Shown here: one piece after another, positions 39,001 to 51,000 of the stretch | How the letters are laid out: each line of letters opens with the position of its first letter | Position numbering within the stretch: the first letter of the stretch is position 1 | Assembly: GCA_903939515.1 (NCBI GenBank) | Contig: CAJAHH010000074.1 | Span: 1 to 51,921, forward strand | DNA length: 51,921 nt | Reading direction: 5' to 3' | Source of the DNA: an uncultured Verrucomicrobiota bacterium | GTDB taxonomy: Bacteria > Verrucomicrobiota > Verrucomicrobiia > Limisphaerales > UBA9464 | The notes under the pieces: model-generated | The model's input: the letters and a program-made list of their open reading frames with translations, nothing else | Database searches by the model: none | Told to the model about the DNA's origin: nothing | Made by a program: the position numbers and the translations under genes

Positions 39001-42000
39001 CGTCCTGTTGAAGCCCACATTGCCACTCAAGTTAACAAAATCACTGACTGCGACCGCGAACCCGATCGCACTAAACTCGGTGGTTCCGGCTGCGATTCCA
39101 TCGACGAAGGTGAACAGAGCACCACCTACATCGAGCGCGCGATTCACCGCGATGGAAGCGCCGCTCGTCGTATACCGCACCCGGACTGCAGAAGCCGAAA
39201 CACCGCCCACAACACCCAACTGCGCGGTCAAAGCACTTCCTTGAACTTCCACCGCCGTTGAGTTGACTCCCAAAATGAGGCCCAACGACGCCCCGGTGAC
39301 CTGAGCATAGGCGGAACTCGAAGCCTCGAGACGCGCCGTGATGTTGTTGCCCACCGCAATCACCTCGGTGCTCGTTTTGCTCAGTGCCAGATTGCCCGAC
39401 ACCTGAACAAAGCTACCCACTGTCGCCGACATTCCATTCACAGAAACCGCCGTCACGCCGCTGGCCAGCGCCAAGGTTTGGCTCAACGTCTGCCCACCGA
39501 CCGTCATGGAGAGGGTGCGGTTCTGGTTGGTGCCTGTGTTGTTGAACGCCACGGTCACACTCGTTGCTGTGACCGAGGCGAAGCCACCGCCCAAATTGAG
39601 GCTTGGAGTGCCCGTCGCGTAGAGGGCGAATTTTCCTCCGGATTGCACCACCAGACCCACCGTGGCGCCTGTCACACCTGCCTGAACGGCCGTTCCAATT
39701 TCAAGGCGGGCCGTGGCTTCCGAAGCCAATAATTCTAATTCCCCACCGGCCGACTTCTGCAATCCGAACGTTCCCGAGACCGTTGCGAAATCCTTCAAGG
39801 GCAGGGCCACCGTTCCGCTGACCGCCAAGGCCACCGTTCCGGTGATACCGCTGAGCGCCGAAGCCCCGGTCACCGCACCCCAGGCCACCGCTTCTGCCGT
39901 GACTCCTCCGGTCAAAGCGCTCGAGCCACTGGCGGCGTTGTACTGGAGAGCCGCATTGGTCACCGACATCGCGTAACCGTCCGGCAGACCCACGGCCGTC
40001 AACGAGGCAGCGCTCACTGAAAGCCCGGTCCACTTCCGGGTATCACCCGCCCCACGATTGCGGACACTGGCCAGCGCCAGGGCCAAGCTGGCGGAAGTGG
40101 TCAGGAACCCGGTGGCCGAGGCGGTGTTGATCGAACCGTCGGTGTTGAAGGATCCACCCAAGCCCAGGAACAAGTTCAGCCCCGATATTTGAAGCACCAG
40201 CAGGTCCAGATCGGCGAGGGCATTCGAACCGAGGGTGACTCCCGTCGGGTTGGACCGGGTCAAAGACAAGGAACCCGAGGCGAGAACGTAGCCTCCCAGA
40301 TCGAGTCGGACCTGACCCGAAACCACCAGCGCTGTGCCGGCGGAAATGGCTTTGAGAGCACTGTTAGTAGAAGAGAGCAATGTGTTCCAATCGACACTCG
40401 CTCCACCCACCGAAGAATTGGACTGAACCGAAACATTCCGAATCACTCCGATGAAGTCATTGGGCAAGCCCACCGCACTCAATTCGGTGGCACTGAGCGC
40501 CACACCGGTCCAACGGTCGGCACCAGTGCCTACTGAGTTCGGAGCGCGGGCCATGCCAATGCTCAGACTCAGATTCTCGGCCTTGAAACCGGTGGCGTTG
40601 CTGGTCACCAGCGCTCCGCTCGTGCCCACCGTCTCCAGAGACCCACCAACACCGATGAACAACTGGACTCCCGTCAATTCGATGCGCACCAAGTCGATCG
40701 CCTTGGTAGCGCCACCAATCAAGGCTGAGGTTGAAGACTTCTCCAACGTGAAGCTGCCCAGTGCCAGCACATAGCCCGAGAGGTTCAACCGAAGCTCACC
40801 GCGAATGTCCAATGAAGTGCCTGCAGTCAAACCATTCAATTCACTCCCTGTGCCCACTCCAGCCAACTCCGACCAGTCCATCCAAGCACCAGCTGCCACC
40901 GAGCCTGCACCGGCACTGGCCGAATTGGACTTCACTACCAGATTCTTAATCTCGGCGGTCACCTGACTCGGCAATCCCACCGCTGACAACGCACTCGCAC
41001 GCGCAGCCACACCCACCCAGCGCCGCTGATCGGCTCCAGTGGCGTCCACCACTCGCGCGACACCCACACTCAACCTCGCCCCGGTGACGTAGAATCCGGA
41101 GGACAACGTCGTGACAATGGCTTGTTCACTGTCGATGGTCGCACCAGTACCCACAAACAACTCGGCTCCGGCGACCTCGACGGTGAGAACCTCGATTTGG
41201 GTCAAGGAGGTCAATCCGCCCAATGTATTAACCGTTTGACGAGTCCGGGAAACCGAAGCGCTTCCCGAAGCAACCACCGTTCCCTTGACGTCCAACTCGA
41301 CTATTCCTGTAGCGGTGATGTCACCTGTGGTCACATTGATGGAGGCGCTGAAATCATGGATCGCCGCCGTCAGATTCGACTCACTGGGAAGCAGGGTCAC
41401 CGAATCGGCCGACAGGCTCACCAAGGCATTGTCCAAGTTCCAAGCCCCGTTCACCTTGCTAGCCTTCAATTCCGACACCGTGACCGTGAGCGACGTGAAC
41501 TCCAGCAACTTATAGTTAGCGCTGCCGATGGATCCCGAAGCGGTCGCACTTAGGTTGCTTACGGAAAATCCGGTGATGTCTCCGGAGCTCCCGAACAAGG
41601 ACACCTGACTCAAGGTGATCGAGCTCAGGTTGCTGAATTGAGACAGCTCAAGAACGGCGGTGTTGGCCAGGGCGAACGGATCCGTGGCCGTGGACTGTGA
41701 CACGGTGCCATACTGGTTGACCGTCAGCTTGAGGACTCCCGGAACTTGGAAAATGAAGGGACCGTCGACCGCCGAAGCCGTGAAGGTGGTCGCCAGAGTG
41801 GTGCCGGAACCAGCCACGGTCACAGAGAGGGAGTTCGTACCCGCAGCAGCGCCCAGAGTCCAATTGCCGCCGCTGGCAACGCCGGAACCATTGGTGAGCG
41901 ACAGGCTGTTGGCGATGGCGCCTTCCCCGGCGGTAACCGCCAGAGAAACCCTCACCCCCGCGAGCAACGTGGTTCCATCGGCCACCACTACGCTGGGCGC

Positions 42001-45000
42001 TGAAGGGAGCACGGTGCCCTTGAAACCCGACTGCGAATTGCCCGTAATGATCACTATCGTCGGATTCGCCGCATAGTTCAGGTAGACATCGTTGCCCACA
42101 GTGGACAGGAAGAAGAGCCCCTTGTTGTAGGCCCCACCGGCACTGTCTGCACTCACCGTCACCTGGACATTGCCGACACCCGAAGTAGTTCCAGTGGTGT
42201 TGTAAACCAACCAACCGCTGGTTCCGAGGTGGCTGCTGCTCCAGAAGGAATTCGTGAACTGCACGGAGCTGGCGGCCGAGTTGAGCACCACCTGGAAATT
42301 TACCGTGGAGGTGAACGCCAGATTCCCGGTGACCGCCATCGAGTCGAAGTCGGTGCCCCGCGTGCCAACACCGTTCGAGGTCAACTCCCACACAATCATA
42401 GAATTGGCCGACATGGTCAGATTGCCCTCCACTGTCAGCAGACCCGGTGAAGCACCGGGGCTCAAAGTACCGGCAATGCTCGGATTGCCCCTCACCGTGC
42501 CCGAGCCGCCCAACGTCTGATTGGCTCCTAGAACATAATTGCTCACCGCCGACACATCGAACACCGATCCCGCGCCCAGCCGAATTGGCGAAGACGCAAT
42601 CGAAGCCCCGGCCTGAAGAGCCAGCGTACCTCCTGAAACATTCAGCGCCCCTGTGTGGCTGTGGTTTCCAGACAGGTTGAGCACACCGCCATCCGAGAAC
42701 ATCAGGTTCAAGGCCCCGTTGCCCGAGATGACTCCGGAATGGTTTGACACCCCACTCACGGTCAAATCCAAGCCGCCCACGGACGAAATCGGATTGCTCG
42801 AATTCGTCGGCAAGGTCACCGCTTGATTCCCAATCACCCCGGTCGCGGTTCCATTGACCAACATGTAATTGATGGCCAGCCCGCCATTGTCCCCGTTGGT
42901 CAGCGTGTAGACCACCACGATGCCCGGGTAGGCACCCAAGGCTGCACTCGGATAATCGGCAGCGACCGCAGTGACCGTGAGCTTCTGAGTCCCAATCGTG
43001 CCCATGAGGGTGCCGGGCGTCACAGAACCGGCGGTTTGGGTGCCATCGAACGGCTTCGTGGCGATCGAAGGGGCCGTGATGGTCAAGGCCAGAGGCGTGA
43101 TGGCACCGGTCGCAGTGCCATTGGCCAAGGTATAATTGGCCGCCAACCCGTCATTGAGGCCGTTGGCCAGGGTGTAAGCGACCGTGGTGGTGTAGGTACC
43201 CACGTTGGTACCGGTGTAAGGATCGGCCACGGCCGTGGCAGTCACGGTTTCATTGAGAACGAGTCCCGAGAGAGTACCCACGGTGACCGCCCCTGCCGTG
43301 GTGGTGGCGTTGTAGAACTTGGATGCGATCGTCGGAGCCGTAATGCTCAGAGACTTGGGCGTGATGGTCGCTTTGAGCCCCGTCGGCTGGCTGACGGTGT
43401 AGTTGGCCGTGGGGGCAGAGTATCCGGTCACGGCCACCAATTTGTCGGTGCCGGCATTGGCATCCCCGAACACCGCAACGGGTGTCCCTGCCACCGCAAA
43501 GGTCTCGCCACCAACCAACCCATTATACATGGCAGTGCCGGTAACCGTGGCCGAGGTTCCTCCGTCGTAGGTCTTGTTGGAGATACTGATCTCCACAATC
43601 GTCAAGGCAACCGGAGTGATGGTTCCGCTCGAGGAGGTCCACTGCGACGGCGCACGATACTTGGAGGCCGCCGTACCCGAGAGCGTGTAGATCACCGTCA
43701 CCGTCTTGCCGTTAGCCGCGGAGGAAGAATTGAATGTCGCAGCGGCCGTCACGGTCACCACATCGTTCGTAGCAACCCCGACCAATACACCGATGGACGA
43801 GATCTGCGCCACGTTGGATCCGTCGTAAACCTTCGACAGCACCACGGTGGGATCCACCGTTAAGGTCAACTGGGGGAGCACGCTGGCCAAGATTGAAGCC
43901 ACCGCTGTCGGAGCCCCCTCCAGCGATAGGGTATAATTGCCGGCTTTCGCACCGGAGAGAGACGAGGCAATCGTAAGACTCACAGTCAGACTCGCACCAG
44001 CCGAGCTACTACCAAACACGGCCACCGGCACCAAGGCCACAAAACTGGCGTCCGCAGACTCAACCCCAACCAAGGTCAATGAATTCGAAGAGAGAGTTGC
44101 CGATGACGATCCGTCCTCAACCTTGTCGGCCACCGAGAAACTCCCACCAACAGTGACCGTCTTCACCGTCACAGTTCCGGTGGCCGTTCCAATGGCCAAC
44201 GAATAGTTCGCGGCGAAACCTCCATTGAGGCCATCAGCCAAGGTGTAGGTCACCGCCGTGGAGTACGCCCCCACATCGGCGCTCAAATAGGCCGCGGCCG
44301 TCGCCGTGACTATCAAGGTTTCCGTCCCGACCAAACCGGATGCTCCGCCAACCGTCAACGCCCCCACCGTCACCGTCCCGGCCGTGGTCGTCGCATCATA
44401 GGTTCGGGGAGCGATGACAGGAGCACCGATGGTCAAAGCCTTTGCCGTGACGTTAGCCGTCAGACCCGTGGGTTGGGTGACCGAATAATTGGAATTAGGA
44501 GGCAGATACCCGCTCACCGTGACCTCTTTGCCTGTCCCGACATCCTTCGAAGCGAACACCGCAGACGGCGTGCCCATCACCACCGGGAAGCTATCCCCTG
44601 CCACCAAGCCAAAGTAGGCGGCCCCACTGGAAATCGCCGCGGTCGTGGTTCCGTCGTAAACTTTATTGGCAATCGAGATACCGGTGATCGTGAGGACCTT
44701 GGCGGTCACCGTGAAGGTCATGGTCACGGTCTGGCCGCTTTGATACACGGACCTATCAATGGGCGTGAAGGTCGCGGTCAGGGTCGAGGATCCCACACCA
44801 CTAGCCGTGTAGGTGGAACCGGAAACAGAGACCACCGAGGTGGTTGCCGACGAATAAACGAAGGTGCCAGAAACAGAAGAACCGTTATAGGTGGCCGTCG
44901 GCTCTGTCAAACTCCCTGAGGCTCCGTAGGTGACGCTTTGATTGGCCCAACTCAGGACTGGAGTAACCATCTGCATCACCGTGATCGAAGCGGTGAGCGC

Positions 45001-48000
45001 ACCGCTGATGACAATAGCGCCACTGCCGCCGGCGCGCAGCTTGCCCGAAGACAGGTAGCTGTTGAGCACATCCGGAGCGCCCTGCAAGCTGACCGTATTG
45101 GTCGCATTAGAACCGATGGACAGCCCTGTCACAGGCGTACTGTCCCAACTCAAGGAAGCGCCGCCCGAGGCGGTGAAGGTGAGCGTCACCGGCCCAGCCG
45201 CCACCAGGGCCTGGGCATGGAAAGGGATCGCCACCGAAACGCCTGGGGTGGTGGTCACGGTGACAGGCAAGCTCAGCGCCGCACTAGCACCGCTGACGCT
45301 CGCTTGCGTGGGCACGCTCAGGACGAAGCTTGTGAGAACCCTACCGCCGCTCGCGTTGGCCAACTCCAGCGTCAGACCGGTGGCCGTGCCCGTGTATCGG
45401 ATGCCACCCGAAGTCAGCAGAGCCTGCAACTGGCTGGCCGTACCGCTGAGTACCAGGGTCTGGCGGCCAACGACCAAGCTGGAGGTGGTGCTGGCGGCCG
45501 CGTTGGCGATAGTCACCGCGTTCGCCGAAGGTGCGCTCAGAGTCAGCGTCAATGTGCCATGGATATTGGTATTGCCATCGCCGTCATCGAGCGCCAGGCC
45601 GGTGAAGTAAAAGGGGGAAGCGGTGTTGCTGGTGATTGGCAACTGGCCCGGTCCGCCGCTCAGTGAGGGCGCCAAAGAAAGCGTTGTGGCCACAGTGGGG
45701 ACCAAAGCCTGGGTGGCAGACGCCGCGCCAATTCCATAAGCGCTGACCGCACGTAGCCTCAAACCGTAAGTGGTCACGGTATCGGTGCCGCTAATGACAT
45801 AAAGCCCCGCAAGATTTGCAAACGCGGTCCAGGAGCACCCGTTGTCCAGGCTGTACTGATAGCCGGTGATCGCGTCCAAACCGATGGTCTGAGGCGGCGT
45901 AAATGTTACTGTGACACTGCTGCTCGAACGGGTTGCAACCACATTAGTCGGCGCCGCCACGCCAATATCAATCGGTGTGCCCCCCGTCAACTTGGCAGCC
46001 CCGGAGTTACCGGTGGCGTACTCAAGGACCGTGGCCAAGGGGAAGTCATCAGAGGCGAACAGGCGGGCCTCGGCAACCTGCATGAACGTTCCAGTCGAGC
46101 TTTGGCGAAGGGTCGGAAAGACAATCTTGTAGTGCGTGTAGGGGTGCGAATTGGTGAATGAGACGACAGCGCTGGATCCACGGGTCGTAGAAAAGTCTGT
46201 GGAGCCAGAGCCCAAATTCACCCCCCAGTGGCCACCACTCCAGACGCTAGATCCGTTGGAGCCGTAGACCTCCCAAGTCATTGGATCGCGCTCAGAGAAG
46301 TCAGTGGCAGAGATCAGCAACAGCGAATTAAAAGCTGCCGCCTGAGACAAAGTCACCGTGAATCCACTGCCTGGACCGGCCGTGTTCAGGTACTTGGTCG
46401 CTGTGCTGCCGTCGACCAACTTGGAGACATCCTCACCCGTTGGCGATGTACCTGATGATGCCGTCACTGCGGAGATGGTGATGGCATTGGTCTGGCTGGT
46501 GCGGGGCACATACCCGATTTCACGTATGACCAAATTGTCGATCGCATGGCGATCAGTAACCGTGCCTGTTCGGGCCTTAAAAATATGGTTCCATGCGCTG
46601 CGATCGGCTTCCAGATAACCACCAGAACCACTTGGCAACTGCACATTACTGAACAGTTGCGACCAAGTTTTACCGGCATCGGTGCTCATCGAAACAGACG
46701 CCCGGCCTGCTGTATCTATACTCAGACTGAGCTTGGCGGTCGCTCCCTTCCAGGACACATTGCTCGAATAAGCGAGCAGCTGACCGCTGGCAGACGTACC
46801 CAGGGCTCGCCCTGAAGCCGCGTTGCCATAAAACAGGCGTATGCCCGAAGCGGTGCCATAGGTGGCAAATGAAAGTGTCAAGCCCGTGCCGGTGCCCAAC
46901 TCTGCTTCGGGTGTCGCGCTGGAAGCATCCCCCGCCGCAGAAAAACTGTAGCTAAGGCCGTCTGCACCACCACTGGACTTGCCAGTGATGACATCAAAGT
47001 CCATCTGGTAACTGGCGGCATTGACACCCACACCCTTGACCAAGAACCCCCCAGATTGGCTGTTGCTGTTCGAGGTCAGCTCAATCTGGTCTTTGTACTT
47101 GGCAGCACCGTAGAGTTCTTCACGCGCGCTGTCTAAGGTCCAGGTGTTGCCAAACGTTGAAGGCAGGTTATTAAAATTTTGGGCGTAATAAGAGGTCAGC
47201 GAACTGCTGGCGTCCTTCTTCTCCTTGATCTCAAGGTTATCAATCTTGTGCGCCGTGAAGTCGAGACCCGTGTAGGCCTTGAACACATGGTCCCACTCAC
47301 CTCGATTGGCCGTCAGATAGTCAGCCGGTAGTTGAACGTCGCTGAAGACCGATGTCCATGTCGAGCCACCGTTGGTGCTCAGACTCACGCTGGCCTGCCC
47401 AAGCGCATTGATCGACAACTTCACTTTTGCAGTCTTCTCAAACCACAAGGCGCTGTTACTGGTATTCGAGGCCAGCTGCTGGGGCGATGCTGTCCAACTG
47501 CGCGATGCAGCATTACCGTAAAAGAGATAGATGCCTACCTTGCTTGGGTTGCCCAACTCATAGGTATTGAATGACAAAGACAAGCCGTTGCCAGTGCCCA
47601 AATTCGCTTCTGGGGCTGCGTTATCGGGGTCGCCTCCATATGAAAAGCTGTAGCTCAAGCCATCTGCAGATTTGGCCGCGCTGTCCGTGATAAGATCAAA
47701 AATAACTTCCGATTCGATGGCCTTGTTGCCCGAGCCCTCCACCCGAAATCCACCCCTTTGTTGGGCGCTCGCATTGGTGAGGACCAATTGACCGCTGCTG
47801 ATGGCCGCATTGCCGTACAAGCCTTCGGCAGGGCCTGTTTGGGTGTAGACCCCGGCATAAGCGCTAGGCGTGCCACTGAGCACACCGGTGAGCGGATCGA
47901 TGTACATCCCGTCTGGCAAGAATTGTGGCGTTGAATAGCCCCCTATGCGCCGAATCATGTGGTTGCCCGTATCGGACACCAACAGCGCACCATCATTGGC

Positions 48001-51000
48001 CACGGTCAGACCCAAAATTTCATTAAACCGTGCCGCCGCCCCGTAGCCATCAATGCGGGCCCCTTTCGCGCCCGTACCTGCCAGCACCGTTTTCACGCCA
48101 TAAACTGGAACGTTCGTGGTCGCACCAACAGTGGTCGTCGTGACGGGGACGTCCTGAATGCCAACGATATACACGGTGCCGTTCGCGGCACTGGCAACAA
48201 ACAGCCGGCCTGCGCGGTCCAGCGTCAAAGCATCGGCATTTTCGAGCCCTGTCGCAATCAGTCGTTGAGACCCTGAAGACAGGTCCACTTCATAAACTTT
48301 GTCCTCAGCTCCCACCCGGCCCAAAGAGCCAAAATAAAGCTTACCCGTCTTGCTGTTGATGGCAAGACCGGTCGGAGTGCCTGCGGCAAGACTGGTCGTG
48401 TTGCCATCGGTCGTACCCTGAATTTGCAAGGTCGAGACGCTTTGGGTGGCCAGATTGATGACACGGATTCGGTCATTGTTGTTATCCGCCACATAGAGAT
48501 TGCCGCCGTAAACAGCAAGCCCAGCCGCAGTTCCCGTTGCCATGTCCATCTTGGCACTGGCACCAACGGCGTTGAGATAACCACCCGCGGTTTGTCCAGC
48601 AAACACAACACCAGCGCTGTACACAGGCGCACTTGTCGCGTAATTCGCCGCATTGGTGTTGGTGTATTTGAAGACCCGATCATTCTCTTCCGTGACATAC
48701 AGGTCGCCGGTGCTGAGGTCCATCGTCAGGCCCAAAAGCGCACCCAGGTCTGAACCGATGGTGGTGACCTCGCCATCCGGGGAAATTTTTCGCAGCAAAC
48801 CAATATAGGTCGCCACATAGGTGTTGCCAAAGCGGTCCTGAACAATGCCGTTGGGGTTGTAAAAGGTGGCGCTGGTCGGAGTAGTTGAATCGGCCCAGCC
48901 AAATGTGCCAGAACCAGCCAAAGTCGCGACCTTGTCAGAGGTGGCGCTTGTCCCACCCAGGGCTGGGCTGACAGTTACATTTTGATTTAATACAAAGGGA
49001 TCAGATGCGGCATAACTGATTTGCCCTTGTTGACCGGTGAGCCAGGACATGGGCAACAGTTTGAGATTCCCCGTCGCATACGTGAGGTCATCACCGGCAT
49101 TCAAGCTCAGCTTCGTCGTGTCTGTGCTCGAACTGCCCATGGAGTAACCGACTTGGAAGAATCCATAAGCCACATTGGCGCCACCGAAGAGCGGACTTGT
49201 CCAGCTTTCATTACTGTCTTCGCTGTGCACCACTTCAAACTTGTAGGCTGTTCCAGCCGTCAAGTATTGCGCAATCGATCCACCGTTTTCTGTGTTCCAT
49301 TGATTCGGAAAATTCCAGTCCAAGCCGCCATTGCCATTGGCCGTATTCCATGCCGCCGTGGTGACAGCGCCAGCAGAGTCGGTAGGCTGTATCCAGAACT
49401 TGGCTGCCTTGTTAGCATTGACCCAAAATCTATACCAACCACTGGTGGGCACCGTCAGCGATCCCGTCATCCGCTCGGAATAGTTGTCCCCGAGGTCGTG
49501 CAGGTTCTGCAAAAAACGTTCGCTGCTGGTTTGCTTGCCCCCGGCCACATAGGTATTGAGAGCAGTTTGAGTCGCGATGTAGGGGTCGCCCAGGAAATTG
49601 AACAGGCTGGCATTGGTGGGCGCCGTCGGCACCGTGGAGCCGCCTTGGCCGGCAAAAAACTCCTGAATCAGGCCCTGCTCAAAGGTCGTAGCCGCCGAGT
49701 AAACGGTATTGCTGCCTGATATGGCATAAGCCTTCACCGTGTAAGCGCCGGCAGAAATGCCAGCCAACTGAGCCTTGAAGTCGGCGCTTGCCGGATCAAC
49801 AACACGCCGCCCTACCCCAGTCCCGCCAATGGCCGGGTTCGAATTGGTCGCTGACAGCGAGTAGACAAAGCCCCGTTCCGAAACCGCCACTGCCGTCGTT
49901 GAGGACCGCAGCGTCGTCCCAGCGATCGAAGTAGCCACGCTGACACTGCCCACTTGAAGCGCGATTGCATTGCCCGCCGTCAGGCTAGAACCTAGCTCTG
50001 AAGAGGCCAGCACCACACCACTACCGTCCCTGGCTTGGGCCGTCACCGTTAAGGTGTAGCTGCCTGCGCTCCCGTTGAAGACCAAATTACCCGCCGTGGC
50101 CAGGTAGCTGCTCAGCGCGGCTTCGGTGCCGGTCAGGGTAATGGTGCTGGCGCTGGTCTGCGCGCCCAGCCCCACGGCGCTATTGGAGGCTGCTGTCAGC
50201 GGCGTGCTGCCCGCGCCGCTGAGGCTGATCACCACCGTGCGGGTGTGCAGGGCAGCGTCGGTGCCTGTACCCAGAGCATTGGCCGCCAAGATGATCTGGC
50301 CGTTGGCCGTTGGTACAGTGAAGGTCTGGGGCAGACCGAGCGTGGGCAGCGCGGTGGCCACCCCACTGTTGGCCGCCTGCGTCACCGTAATCGAGGCCGT
50401 CACCGCGCCGCTAATACCGACCGAGCCACTACCGCCGGTGCGCAGCTTGCCCGAAGACAGGTAGCTGTTGAGCAAATCCGGTGCGCCCTGCAGGTTGACC
50501 GTATTGGCCGCACCGGAGCTGAAGCTGATAGACAGCCCGGTCACAGGTGTGCTGTCCCAGCTCAAGGAGGCGCCACCCGACGCGGTAAAGGTGAGCATCA
50601 CAGGTCCGGCCGCCACCAAGGCTTGGGCATGGAACGGAATGGCTACCGATGCGCCCGGGGTGGTGGTCACGGTGGCAGGCGCGTTGAGCGCAGCACTGGA
50701 TCCGCTGACGCCCGACTTTGGTTGCGATTCCCTGCCAAGTTTACCACGCAAAACGGATTCACCGTTCGTGTCAGAATCTTGAGCCGGAGCCGTCTCCAGC
50801 ACTTCTCCTTCCAACCCCTCGAACAGGTCATCCAAAGAGATCTGCGGAGTAACGACCGCCTGAACCCGGGAGTCCGCCGACTCGCTCATCACCACCTCGA
50901 TCGCGCCGAGGTCCGCCGGGTCGTAGGCAGGATCGTGCGAGATCAGGCCTCCCGCCATTCCGTCGGCGGAGAGCATAACCCGGGGCTCCAGCAGTTCTAG

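Noticed and set aside
15250-41310. Regular repeats as a possible CRISPR or satellite array
   Set aside because: The periods (387, about 495, about 545 bp) are far too long for CRISPR, are multiples of three within the open frame, and both repeats and intervals are coding.
44973-50710. Transposon or insertion sequence at the flanking direct repeats
   Set aside because: There is no transposase frame and no terminal inverted repeats; the repeats are coding Ig-like modules in frame.
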